Source: Myceligenerans pegani
Lineage (GTDB): Bacteria; Actinomycetota; Actinomycetes; Actinomycetales; Cellulomonadaceae
NCBI RefSeq assembly: GCF_014892515.1
Contig: NZ_JADBGR010000109.1
Coordinates: 95,001-159,000, forward strand
Direction: 5' to 3'
Length of the DNA: 64,000 nt
Shown: piece after piece, positions 54,029 through 63,600 of the stretch
How the letters are laid out: the number at the start of each line of letters is the position of its first letter
How positions within the stretch are numbered: the stretch's first letter is position 1
Made by a program: the position numbers and the translations under genes
The notes under the pieces: generated by a model
Database searches by the model: none
What the model was told of the DNA's origin: nothing
The model's input: the letters and a program-made list of their open reading frames with translations, nothing else

Positions 54029-54955
54029 CTATTTGATGCCCGTCGTGGCGATCCCCTTGACCAGGTACTTCTGGCCGAAGAGGAACACGAGGAACACCGG
54101 GATCAGGGAGACGATCGACATCGCGAACAACGCGCCCCACGAGCTCTCGCCCGTGGAGTCGACGAAGGTCCGCAGCGCGATCGGCACGGTGTACATGTCT
54201 GGCTTCGTGAGGAAGATCAGCTGACTGAAGAAGTCGTTCCAGGCCCAGATGAACGTGAAGATCGCCGTGGTCGCCAGGGCGGGAAGCGCCAGCGGCATCA
54301 TGATCTGCCAGTAGATGCGCACGTGCCCGGCGCCGTCGATGCGGGCCGCCTCGTCCAGCTCACGCGGGATCCCCCGGAAGAACTGGACCATGAGGAAGAT
54401 GAAGAAGGCGTCCGTGGCGAGCAGCTTCGGCACGATCAGCGGCAGGAAGGTGTTGATCCATTCCAGCCGCGAGAACATCACGTACTGCGGCACGATGATC
54501 ACGTGGATCGGCAGCATGATCGTCATGAGCATGATCGCGAACCAGAAGTTGCGGCCCCGGAACCTCAGCCGGGCGAACGCGTAGGCGGCCAGTGAGCACG
54601 ACACCAGGTTTCCGAGCACACAGCCGAGCACCACGATCGCCGAGTTGATCAGATAGCGGCTGAACGGGTGGAGGAGTGCGCTCCAGCCGTCGGTGTAGTT
54701 GGACAGGTCCACGTCCGAGGGGATCAGCCCGGGCTCACGGAAGATGAGCGCGTTCGGCTTGATCGAGCTCGCCAGCATCCACAGCAGCGGATACAGCATC
54801 ACGAAGCCGAAGAGGACGAGGCCCGCGTGCTTGAGCGCGCTCGTCACGGCGGACCGGACGCGGCGGGCGGCGGTGCCGGTGCGCCGCACGCGCCGGTCCG
54901 GGGACGACGGCGGTTCGGCGAAGGTGACCTTCGAGGGCGTGGCGAGATCAGTCAT
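54029..54955 (-). CDS. Sugar ABC transporter permease, MalG type
   Basis: 308-aa membrane permease with six hydrophobic segments. The first follows an Arg-rich cytoplasmic start (about 38-60), and the SSIKPNALIF loop is typical of the MalG group. The EAA motif facing the ATPase is LDEAARIDGAGHVRIYWQIMMPLALPA-like (about 205-230, EAARIDGAG visible). It ends in KYLVKGIATTGIK, the usual MalG tail. ATG 54955 overlaps the preceding permease gene by 8 nt, indicating coupling. It forms a heterodimer with the MalF-type partner. Confidence 0.93.
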   Translation of the reverse strand: MTDLATPSKVTFAEPPSSPDRRVRRTGTAARRVRSAVTSALKHAGLVLFGFVMLYPLLWMLASSIKPNALIFREPGLIPSDVDLSNYTDGWSALLHPFSRYLINSAIVVLGCVLGNLVSCSLAAYAFARLRFRGRNFWFAIMLMTIMLPIHVIIVPQYVMFSRLEWINTFLPLIVPKLLATDAFFIFLMVQFFRGIPRELDEAARIDGAGHVRIYWQIMMPLALPALATTAIFTFIWAWNDFFSQLIFLTKPDMYTVPIALRTFVDSTGESSWGALFAMSIVSLIPVFLVFLFGQKYLVKGIATTGIK

Positions 54956-55874
54956 CGTAGTGAACCCAATACTTCGAGGCGAGGAAGTTGACGAGCGTCA
55001 TTCCGCCGATGATCAGGAGCAGGAACCAGGCCATGGCCGACGCGTAGCCCATGTCGAGGTCCGCGAAGCCCTTCCGGTACAGGTAGAGCGTGTACAGCAG
55101 GGTCGAGTCGGCCGGGCCGCCGTTCCCGCCGCTCACCACGAACGCCTGCGTGAAGTTCTGGAAGGCATTGATGAGCTGCAGCACGAGGTTGAAGAACACG
55201 ATCGGCGTGAGCATCGGCACCGTGATCGACCAGAACTGCCGGATCGGCCCGGCGCCGTCGATCGACGCCGCCTCGTAGTACATCCGGGGGATCTGCCGCA
55301 GCCCCGCGAGGAAGATCACCATGGGCGCGCCGAAGGTCCAGACGTTCAGGATGATCAGCGTGTTCAGCGCGTGATCCGGGTGCGACACCCAGCCCGTGCC
55401 CTCGATCCCGACGAGCGCCAGCACCTGGTTCACCAGACCGTCGGCGCCGAAGATCTGCCGCCACAGGATCGCGATCGCGACGCTGCCGCCGAGCAGCGAG
55501 GGCAGGTAGTACACCGAACGGTAGAGCGCCAGCCCACGCATGCCCTTGTCCAGCACCAGCGCCAGCGCGAGCGCCGCCGCGAGCTGCAGCGGCACCGACA
55601 CGAACACGTAGGTGAACGTGACCTGGAGCGACGTGAGCAGCCGGGGGTCCTCGAACATCCGCACGTAGTTGTCGAAGCCGACCCACGCCGGCGCCGTCAG
55701 CAGGTCGTAGTCCGTGAAGGACAGGTACAGCGACGCGGCCATGGGACCGGCCGTGATGAGGAACAGCCCCGCGAACCACGGGGCGAGGAAGAGCGCGGCC
55801 ATGCGGCCGTCGCCCTTGCGTCGCTCGCTCGCGGCCCTCCGCGTGCTCGCGACCTCTTGGATCACGCTGGACAT
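54948..55874 (-). CDS. Sugar ABC transporter permease, MalF/LacF type
   Basis: 308-aa permease with six hydrophobic segments and the UgpA/LacF-type start (ALFLAPWFAGLFLITAGPMAASLYLSFTDYDLL). Its EAA motif is YYEAASIDGAGPIRQFWSITVP (EAASIDGAG). The periplasmic loop before helix 2 includes WVGFDNYVRMFEDP. It is the first gene of the operon permease-permease-binding protein. GGAGGG lies before ATG 55874. Two LacI-type palindromes (55954-56002) lie between it and the divergent LacI-DUF6807 regulator, so repression by that protein is likely. Confidence 0.93.
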   Translation of the reverse strand: MSSVIQEVASTRRAASERRKGDGRMAALFLAPWFAGLFLITAGPMAASLYLSFTDYDLLTAPAWVGFDNYVRMFEDPRLLTSLQVTFTYVFVSVPLQLAAALALALVLDKGMRGLALYRSVYYLPSLLGGSVAIAILWRQIFGADGLVNQVLALVGIEGTGWVSHPDHALNTLIILNVWTFGAPMVIFLAGLRQIPRMYYEAASIDGAGPIRQFWSITVPMLTPIVFFNLVLQLINAFQNFTQAFVVSGGNGGPADSTLLYTLYLYRKGFADLDMGYASAMAWFLLLIIGGMTLVNFLASKYWVHYDD

Positions 55875-55953
55875 TCCGCCCTCCGGTCATCGTCGACCTC
55901 TTGCTTCCCCGAGAACGAGCCGCCGCGAAGGGCTCACGTGCGACCTCGAACCG

Positions 55954-56002
55954 AGAAACCGGTTGCCGTGCCAGAACGTACCACATGAGGAACCGGTTTC
56001 CC
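55954..56002. promoter_or_regulatory. Paired LacI-type operators in divergent promoter
   Basis: GAAACCGGTTGC (55955-55966) and GGAACCGGTTTCC (55989-56001) share the palindromic core AACCGGTT with a central CG, the hallmark of LacI-family sites. Their centres are about 34-35 bp apart. They separate the ABC importer operon from the LacI-DUF6807 gene, and the second overlaps the latter's translation start region. Confidence 0.7.
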
Positions 56003-58033
56003 ATGGTGTACCTTCACCTCGTGAACATCAGGCGCCCAGCAGTGACGATCGGCGACGTGGCCGCGGCCGCGGGCGTCTCGCGAGCCACGGTGTCGCGGGT
56101 GATGAACGGCCGCAGCACGGTCGCCGCGGACATCGCCGAGCGCGTGCGAGAGGCCGCGGAGTCGCTGAGCTACCGGCCCAGCACCGCCGCCCGGAACCTC
56201 GCCCTCGGCCGCACGCGGACCGTCGCCCTCGTGATGCCCGACGTCGGGAACCCCGTCTTCCAGCAGATCCTGCACGGCGTCATGGCCGCCGCCGACCAGG
56301 ACGGATACCGCGTGCTCGTCGCGGACACGGCCGAGGACCAGAGCCAGGAGGCGGCCATCGCGCTCGAGGCGCGGCTGCGCTGCGACGCGCTCGTCCTCGT
56401 CTCCCCCCGCATGTCCGACGACGATCTCGCGCGCCTCGTCCCCGACGTCGAGCCCGTCGTCGTGCTGAACCGGCAGGTGCCCCCGCTGCCGGGGCAGGAC
56501 GGCCGGGCCGGCGGCGCACCCGCCGCGCCGAGCCTCGTCGTCGACTACGAGGACGCCGCGGTCCAGGTGATCGATCACCTCGTGAGCCTCGGCCACCGCC
56601 GGCTCGTCTACGTGGCGGGCCCCGGCGCCTCGGCGTCGGACGCCCAGCGCCGCGCGGGTATCCGGCGCGCGCTCGCACATCATCCCGGGCTGGACATCCA
56701 GCAGATCCCCGCCGGCCCCGACATCGCCGCGGGGCACGCGGCGACCGGCGCCGTGCTCGCCGGTCGCGCGACAGCGGCCGTCGCCTTCAACGACCTGGTC
56801 GCGTTCGGGCTGCTCGCCGGGCTGAACGAGGCCGGGGTCGCCGTGCCCGCCGACATCTCGGTGGCCGGATTCGACGACATCGACCTCGCCCGCTACGCGA
56901 CACCGGCGCTCACGACGGTCGCCGTGCCGCAGTCGGAACTCGGCCGACACGCCTGGAAGGAGCTAGCCGCAGTGATGGACGACGATGCTCAGCCTGCCCG
57001 GTCCGCCCGTTTCACCACCGAGCTCGAGGTGCGCACCAGCACGGGGCCCGCACCGGTGGGGCCCGAGCGCGTGCACGCCACCGACCGCGCTGTCCCCGCC
57101 GGTACAGCGGACCACCCGGACACCGCCACCGGAATTTCCGGCGACGCGCGACCGCCGTCGGACCTCGACCTGATCTGGACGGAGGGGCCGGACGCGATCG
57201 TGCTCCACGGCCCCGGCGGCACACCGCTCGCGCGGCGCGAGACAGGCGAGCGCATCCCGCCCGTCCACGCGCCGCGGCCGTACCTGCACCCCGTGCACAC
57301 GCTCGGGGGGACACCGCTGACGGACTCCGGCCCCGTGGACCATCGGCACCACTACGGCGTGGGCATGGCCGTGGCGGACGTGAACGGCACGAGCCACTGG
57401 GGCGGCCGGACGTTCATCGAGCACGTGGGGCCGACGCTCCTGCAGAACCACGGCCGCCAGGTCGCCCGCGACGTACGGGCGGACGGCGGCACCCTGACCG
57501 AGACGGTCGCCTGGCTCGACGAGCGCGGCGGACAGCAGCTCGTCGAGGACCGCCGGGTCACCGCGCGGTTCCCGACCCTGCGGGGTACGGCGGGCCCCGG
57601 CTGGGTGCTCGACTGGCGCTCCGTGCTGCACGCCTCCGACGGCCCGCTGGAGATCCGGTCGCCCGCCACCAACGGCCGGCCGGGTGCCGGCTACGGCGGA
57701 CTCTTCTGGCGGCTGCCGATCGCGGACGAGACGCGCGTGCTGTCCGTCGCCGGTGAGGGCGAGACCCTCGCGCACGGCAGCGACTCGCCCTGGCTGGCCT
57801 TCGTGCAGCGCCACGGCGACCGTCCGACGACGCTCGTGCTCGCCCAGCCGGGCACCGTGCGGCCCTGGTTCGTGCGCTCGGCCGAGTACCCGGGCGCCTG
57901 CCCGGCCCTGGCCTGGGACGCGCCGCTGCTCGTGCCCGACGGCGGATCGGTGCAGGTGGGCCTGGTCGCCGCGCTGTTCGACGCCGAGCTCGGGCCGGCC
58001 GAGGCGGCCGCCGTGGCGGAGGCGATCGTATGA
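56003..58033 (+). CDS. LacI-family regulator fused to DUF6807 (PmoA-like) domain
   Basis: About 676-aa two-part protein. Residues 10-60 are a LacI helix-turn-helix (TIGDVAAAAGVSRATVSRVMNG). Residues 65-345 are a periplasmic-binding-like sensor (TVALVMPDVGNPVFQQ, AVAFNDLVAFGLLAG, VAGFDDIDLARYATPALTTV). After a linker (350-385), residues about 385-675 match the DUF6807/PmoA family: RPYLHPVHTLGG, DSGPVDHRHHYGVGMAVADV, FWRLPIADE. The frame is open throughout, with no stop between domains, so this is a true fusion unless an internal start operates. ATG 56003 has GAGGA at 11 nt; GTG 56021 is an alternative. The stop overlaps the Gfo/Idh gene by 4 nt. Confidence 0.88.
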   Translation: MVYLHLVNIRRPAVTIGDVAAAAGVSRATVSRVMNGRSTVAADIAERVREAAESLSYRPSTAARNLALGRTRTVALVMPDVGNPVFQQILHGVMAAADQDGYRVLVADTAEDQSQEAAIALEARLRCDALVLVSPRMSDDDLARLVPDVEPVVVLNRQVPPLPGQDGRAGGAPAAPSLVVDYEDAAVQVIDHLVSLGHRRLVYVAGPGASASDAQRRAGIRRALAHHPGLDIQQIPAGPDIAAGHAATGAVLAGRATAAVAFNDLVAFGLLAGLNEAGVAVPADISVAGFDDIDLARYATPALTTVAVPQSELGRHAWKELAAVMDDDAQPARSARFTTELEVRTSTGPAPVGPERVHATDRAVPAGTADHPDTATGISGDARPPSDLDLIWTEGPDAIVLHGPGGTPLARRETGERIPPVHAPRPYLHPVHTLGGTPLTDSGPVDHRHHYGVGMAVADVNGTSHWGGRTFIEHVGPTLLQNHGRQVARDVRADGGTLTETVAWLDERGGQQLVEDRRVTARFPTLRGTAGPGWVLDWRSVLHASDGPLEIRSPATNGRPGAGYGGLFWRLPIADETRVLSVAGEGETLAHGSDSPWLAFVQRHGDRPTTLVLAQPGTVRPWFVRSAEYPGACPALAWDAPLLVPDGGSVQVGLVAALFDAELGPAEAAAVAEAIV

Positions 58034-59325
58034 CGTCCCGCGGCGCCGCAGGACCCAGCGAAGGCGCCGGAACGCGCGGAGCGAGTGCCGTGGCGGCCGA
58101 GGCCGGCCGCATGCGGGACGTTCCCCGGATCGCCGTCGTCGGCGTGCACGGGCACGGGGCGTCGCACGTGCGGCGAGTCGGCGAGCTGGCGGCGCGGGGC
58201 GAGGCGGAGCTGACGGCCGTCGTCGACCCGCGGGAGCCGGAGGCCGGAACGCTCGGCGGGGCGCGGGCCACGTGGTTCGCGAGCCTCGGGGACCTGCTGT
58301 CGCAAGGCGAGCTGCCCGACGTCGTCGTCCTGTCCACACCGATCCACACGCACCTGCCGCTCGCTCAGGCCGCGATGGAGGCCGGGATCGACGTGCTGCT
58401 GGAGAAGCCGACCGCGGCGTCGCTCGCCGAGCACGAGGCGCTCGTCGCCGTGGCCGAGCGGACCGGACGGCGGTGCCAGGTCGGCTTCCAGACGTTCGGG
58501 TCGCACGCGCTGCCCGCGGTCTCGCGGATGATCGAGCGAGGAGAGATCGGCGAGGTCACCGGGATCGGGGCGGTCGGCGCGTGGGTGCGGACGGCGTCGT
58601 ACTGGAGCCGCTCGGCCTGGGCCGGGCGGCGGCACCTCGACGGCCACGACGTCGTCGACGGCGTCGTGACGAACCCGCTCGCGCACGCCGTGGCGACGGC
58701 GCTGCGGATCGGCGGCGCACGCCGGGCCGACGACGTCGCCTACGTGGACACCGACCTGTGGCGGGCGAACCCGATCGAGGCGGACGACACGTCATCGGTC
58801 AGGGTGGTCGCCGCGAACGGGACACGGTACGGCTTCGGGCTGACGCTCTGCGCCCACGAGCGAACCCCCGCGCGCGTGATCGTGTACGGCACCGAGGGGA
58901 CGATCGCGCTGGAGTACGAGTACGACCGCGTGCTGCTGCGCACCGGGTCGGTGACTGCCGAGAAGGAGTACGGCCGGACCTCGCTGCTGGAGGACCTGCT
59001 GGCCGCGCGGCGCACCGGCGGGCCGCTGCTCTGCGAGGTCGCCGAGACCGGGGCGTTCATGCGGGTTCTCGAGGCCGTGCGGACGGGGGCGGAGCCGCGC
59101 GCGATCGGGGGCGACGGCGCGGGGGCCGTGGAGGCCGGCGCCGGCCGGGTGCGGCCGCAGGGTGTCGCGGGGGTGGCGGGCCCCGCCGTCGTCATGGAGT
59201 GGCGCGGCGAGGGCGGCGACCGTCGGCCGGTGATCCACGACGTCGAGCGCTGGTGCGAACGCGTCGCGGAGACACAGAAGCTCTTCTCGGAACTCGGCGC
59301 ACCTTGGACGGCGGTCCGCGCCTGA
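58030..59325 (+). CDS. Gfo/Idh/MocA-family oxidoreductase
   Basis: 431-aa NAD(P)-dependent oxidoreductase. After an Ala/Gly-rich extension (1-30) comes the Rossmann fold (IAVVGVHGHGASHVRRVGELA; note VHGHG in place of the usual GxGxxG), VVVLSTPIHTHLPLAQAAMEAG and the catalytic-lysine motif LLEKPTAASLAEHEALV. The C-terminal alpha/beta domain carries VDGVVTNPLAHAVATAL with the usual His. It likely oxidises or epimerises a sugar or inositol. The ATGA overlap with the LacI-DUF6807 gene means the two are coexpressed, and DUF6807 proteins often accompany this family. Substrate unknown. Confidence 0.9.
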   Translation: MTSRGAAGPSEGAGTRGASAVAAEAGRMRDVPRIAVVGVHGHGASHVRRVGELAARGEAELTAVVDPREPEAGTLGGARATWFASLGDLLSQGELPDVVVLSTPIHTHLPLAQAAMEAGIDVLLEKPTAASLAEHEALVAVAERTGRRCQVGFQTFGSHALPAVSRMIERGEIGEVTGIGAVGAWVRTASYWSRSAWAGRRHLDGHDVVDGVVTNPLAHAVATALRIGGARRADDVAYVDTDLWRANPIEADDTSSVRVVAANGTRYGFGLTLCAHERTPARVIVYGTEGTIALEYEYDRVLLRTGSVTAEKEYGRTSLLEDLLAARRTGGPLLCEVAETGAFMRVLEAVRTGAEPRAIGGDGAGAVEAGAGRVRPQGVAGVAGPAVVMEWRGEGGDRRPVIHDVERWCERVAETQKLFSELGAPWTAVRA

Positions 59326-59364
59326 CCGCGACGCCACGGCTCCGATGCTCGCTGGCCGGACCAG

Positions 59365-59395
59365 CCGCCGGCCGCCGTTTCGGGGCGGCCGGCGG
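59365..59395. terminator. Bidirectional hairpin terminator
   Basis: CCGCCGGCCGCC (59365-59376) pairs perfectly with 59384-59395 around the loop GTTTCGG. It lies between the convergent Gfo/Idh and beta-helix genes. Confidence 0.7.
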
Positions 59396-59411
59396 TGGGC
59401 CGACAGCCGGT

Positions 59412-60521
59412 TCAGCAGACGTTGACGCGTGCGTTGCCGGTGATGTTCCAGGTGATGTTCACGCCGCACGGGGACTCGCGGACGCTCGTGTTGTCCACGC
59501 GGGCCGTGACCGTGACGTCGCGGGTGTTGGGGAACTCGCTGCGGGCGGCGACGCGGACCTCGCCGCCGCCGTTCACCGTCCCGCCGTCGATCCGGTAGTT
59601 GTAGCAGTTCTCGATGAGGACCGCGTTGTTGCCGTTGTTCGCGAGGTCGATGTTGCGGATCTGCACGCCGCCCGACTCGGAGACGCAGAAGACGCCGCGC
59701 CCGCCGCCGCGTGAGACGACGCGGTCCACCACGATGTTCGTCGGGTAGGACCCGTTGCTCATCCGGCCTGCCCGGTTGGCGGTGCGGAAGGTGGCGTACC
59801 CGGTACCGGTGGCGACGTCGTTCCCGTCCACCGTTCCGATCCTCGCGTTGACGGTGTTGTTGAGCAGCAGTCCGGTCCCGTCCACGTTGCGCGCGACGAC
59901 GGTGCCGACCTCCAGGCCGTCGACGTTCCAGGTCTCGACGCCGTGGTTGTTCGTGCCGGAGACGTAGACGTCGTCGATCACGACGTTGCGGCTCCCGGCG
60001 TGGTCGCGCTCGAACCGGATGCCGAGCCCGCCGCTGAGGTTGAGGTCGATGTCGCCGAGGTGCAGCCCGTTCATGCCGTAGAACCGCATGCCGAAGTACG
60101 GATTGCCGGTCATGTTGACGTCCCAGATGGTGACGTCGGTGGCGTTCAGGGCTTCGATCGCGCCGCGACCGCCCCGGTTGCCCACGTTCATCGTTCCGCA
60201 GATGGAGATCGAGGTGTGGCTCGGCAGCGAGATCGTGCTCGCGCCGATCGAGCCGCTCGCCGGGACCGCGACGTGCTGCTGCGAGGTGCGGCCGGGCGTC
60301 AGGTTGTCGATCCCGGCCTGGATCGCGGCGCGGTAGTCGCCGCCCCGGTAGACGGTGTTGCCGTGACTGGTCGTGGTGTAGTTACCGGACGATCCGGTGA
60401 CCATCGAGGTGCCTGAGTTGCAGTCCGCGGCCGCGGCGGGCGGGGCGGAACCGGGGATCAGGCCGACGGCGGCGACGAGAGCCGCCGCGGCGACGGCGAC
60501 GGTCGCTCGGTTGATGGGCAT
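59412..60521 (-). CDS. Secreted right-handed beta-helix protein, pectin-lyase-like fold
   Basis: 369-aa exported protein. The signal peptide (1-35) ends AAAADC. Residues about 60-330 show the repeating short-strand pattern of a parallel beta-helix: VTIWDVNMTGNPYFGMRFYG, VVIDDVYVSGTNNHGVETW, LEVGTVVARNVDGTGLLLNN and IRNIDLANNGNNAVLIENC. Asn ladders are frequent. Six cysteines occur, two near the C-terminus (SPCGVN, RVNVC). A carbohydrate lyase or hydrolase on pectin is plausible by fold and context; catalytic residues cannot be fixed. GGAGGAAG precedes ATG 60521. A LacI-like operator sits 32 bp upstream. Confidence 0.82.
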   Translation of the reverse strand: MPINRATVAVAAAALVAAVGLIPGSAPPAAAADCNSGTSMVTGSSGNYTTTSHGNTVYRGGDYRAAIQAGIDNLTPGRTSQQHVAVPASGSIGASTISLPSHTSISICGTMNVGNRGGRGAIEALNATDVTIWDVNMTGNPYFGMRFYGMNGLHLGDIDLNLSGGLGIRFERDHAGSRNVVIDDVYVSGTNNHGVETWNVDGLEVGTVVARNVDGTGLLLNNTVNARIGTVDGNDVATGTGYATFRTANRAGRMSNGSYPTNIVVDRVVSRGGGRGVFCVSESGGVQIRNIDLANNGNNAVLIENCYNYRIDGGTVNGGGEVRVAARSEFPNTRDVTVTARVDNTSVRESPCGVNITWNITGNARVNVC

Positions 60522-60552
60522 CGCTTCCTCCAGAAGGTCGTCGTTGACCGAT

Positions 60553-60564
60553 TGAATCGATACA
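60553..60564. promoter_or_regulatory. LacI-family-like operator upstream of beta-helix gene
   Basis: TGAATCGATACA fits the LacI-family pattern TGnAnCGnTnCA with a central CG. It is 32 bp before the start of the beta-helix gene. The sequence differs from both the ara sites and the AACCGGTT sites, so a regulator outside the window is implied. Confidence 0.4.
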
Positions 60565-60625
60565 CAGCAGGATTGCGCCTTCGTGACCTCTTGAGAAGAG
60601 GGGTGAAACGGTTATGCACCCTGCG

Positions 60626-63600
60626 TCAGCGGCAGGGGGCGACCGCACCCCAGGCGCCGTGGACCGACGTGCCCGGTTCCAGTCCCCGGGTCCACCAGTA
60701 GGCCACGTGGTTCACGCCGTCGTGGGAGACGACGACGTCCCTGGTGTAGACCGCGTCCGCAGACCACGGCGTCGCGCATTCCTCGACGGGCGGCATGGCC
60801 GCCGGGCCCACGGCGACCCACGGGCCCCACCACGAGCCGTCGACCGGCGTCGTACCGCGGGTCCACCAGCGCGCCTCGTACGCGACGCCGTCGTAGGCGA
60901 CGACGTCGCCCGCGGTGTAGATGGTGGTGGGATACCAGGGCGCGACCGGCACCACCTCGGGGAGCGGCTCGATCACGGTCGGGTCCGGGTTGCCCGCGAG
61001 GCGCGCCCCGGTGCCCGACGGCGCGACGTCCGTCAGCTCGTACAGGCCGTGCATCACGACCGAGCCGTCCGGGCCGATCTCGGGCCGGAGGTTCACAGCG
61101 TCCGTCGAGACGAACCAGTCCTCGGTCACCGCGGCCGGGCCGTCACCCGGAGCTGCCGCGACGCCGTCGAAGTAGTTCGTCGGGTCGGTCAGGAGCGAGG
61201 TGTCGTCCTGCTTGAGCTCGAGCTCGTCGGCGAGCGTGGCCTGCCAGGACAGCACGCCGGACGCCCGGTAGTCCGTCTCGCTCGCGGCCGTCTTGAGCTG
61301 CACGTTCATGGCGCTCCTGGACGGCGACACCATCCCGTTGCCGACGCTCGTGACGTTCTCCAGGCGGACGTCCGGACCGGAGTTGGAGGTCACGCCCTTG
61401 GCCAGGTTCCCGAACGAGACCGAGTTGCGCAGCACGTGCGCGCCCGGCATGGACTCGCCGCCCAGCTTGAACCCGTTGCCCTCGCCGAGGTCGGTCAGGT
61501 TCTCGTCGTCCTCGAGCCACCCGTTGGCGTAGGCGACCGAGTCCTCGACCGTCACGACGCCGATCGGGCCGGTCGTGGACTTCGCGTACAGGTCCCAGCC
61601 GTCGTCGATGTTGTGGTGGGCGATGCTGTACCGGATCACGTTGCCCTCGCCGGCGGTCAGCTTCACCCCGAAGCCGTCGGCGTCGTTGCCCAGCGGGTCC
61701 CTGTTGTTGTGGGCCTCGGACGACACGACGAGGTTGTGCGACGGCCACATCTCGGGAGGCTCGGCGGAGAGCCCGGAGATCTGGATGCCCGAGTCCTGGT
61801 TGTGGTGCGACTCGATCTTCTCGATCACGTTGTGGTGGCCCCCGATGTGCAGCGGCTTCTTGTACCCCTGCGACCGGGTGATCTCCAGGTCGTACAGGTG
61901 CCAGTGGTCGCCGCGCAGCCAGATGCCGCCGCTCTCGGACTCGGACAGATCCAGTACCGCGCGGCTGCCGGGTTCCGACATGAGCGTGATCGGGGCGTCG
62001 GCGGTGCCGTTCCGGCCGCGCTCGATGACGATCGCCTCCTGCGGGAGATAGGTGCCACCCTCGAGCACGATCTGCTGGCCGGGCTGGGCGTAGGCGACCG
62101 CCGTGTGGAGGTCGAGCGGTGCGTCGGAGGTGCCGTCCCCGCCCGCGTCGCCGTCGGGCGCGACCCGGATCGCCTGGCCGGGCTCGTTGTACGCCCGCGC
62201 GTCGAAGCTCAGGCCGATCTCGACGGGATCGGTGGACTCCAGTTCCTCGCGTTCACCGAAGTGGGGCTGGTCCGCGGCCGGCACCAGGCGGGCGGTGAAC
62301 TCGTTGGTACCGCGCGCCAGGTCGAGCGGCACGACGGTGCGCTCGCCGGGCACGACGTCGAGGCCGTCGGCCACGACGGCGCCGTCGGCGTCGGTCACCC
62401 GGGCGGTGCCGTACACGTTGGACGTGAGCGGCACGTCGATCGAGTCGTGCGGCGTCGTGCGCGTGACGTCCGCGGCCAGCTCCGGCGTGACGTACACCGG
62501 CGGCGGTTCCTGCGCGGGCTCGTCGTCGTCCGGGTGAATCGTCTCGAACGACCAGTCGGTCACCGTGACCTTGATCTTGCGCGCCGCGAACAGGCCGACG
62601 TAGAAGACCTCGTCGTTCTGCGTGAGCAGCATGTCCGGGTCGTACTGGATCACCTCGTGGCTCTGCTCGCCGTCGCGGTGCCAGATCGCGTGGAACCCGG
62701 TGTTGGAGCGGCGCAGCGTGAGCTCGTAGTCCTCCCCCGCCTCGAAGCGCGGCGGGTTGGCGTTGCCGCCCTCCTCGTAGCCGTCCTTGTAGTCCCAGTC
62801 GAACGCGCGGGAGTCGGTCATGTCGCGGCTCGCGGAGCTCTCCGTGGGCGGGCCGGTGTAGCCGTGCACGAACTTCGCGCCCGGCGTGCCGTAGCGCACG
62901 CCCTCCTCGCCGCCCGCGCCGAACAGGTACTTGGCGACCGACGCTCCGGCGGAGTTCATGTACCGGGCCGAGCTGTCGTTCGGGATCAGGTCGTCCACCG
63001 CGACGATGCCGAACCCGGACTGGTTGTCCTTCGACGCCGAGTCGTCCACGTGGATGGTCGCGCGGAGCGTGAAGTTCTCCGTCGCCGGGTCGATCGCGGT
63101 GTAGTGGTACCAGAAGCCGTCCTCGGAGTCGGCGGCCTTGCCGGAGTTGCCGAGCGCGTCGAACGTGATCGAGCCGTCCTCGTTCTCGATGACCTCGCCG
63201 CCGGAGCCGACGCCGACGTGCGCCGTCTGCCAGCGCTCCACGGCGTCGGAGACGGTGAACTCGACGGGGGCCGACGTCGCGGCGTCGCCCCCGCGGTGCG
63301 CGACGACGCGCGCCTCGTAGGTCTGGCCCACGGTCAGGCCGGTCACGTCGGCGGTGGTGCCGGTGACGCCGTCGACGACGGTGGTGAACTCCTCCGTGCC
63401 CTGCCGGAGGCCGATGGAGTAGGTCTCCGCCTCCGCGACCGCGCCCCACTCGACCGTGACCGTGCCCGCGGCGCCCGAGACGGCGGTGGTCAGGATGCCC
63501 GAGATCTCCGGCGTCGCGAGGGGGAGGGAGAACTCCGGCGTCGCCACACGCTCGGAGACGAGCGGGGCATCCTCGCCCGCCCGGGTGAGCAGCACCTCCA

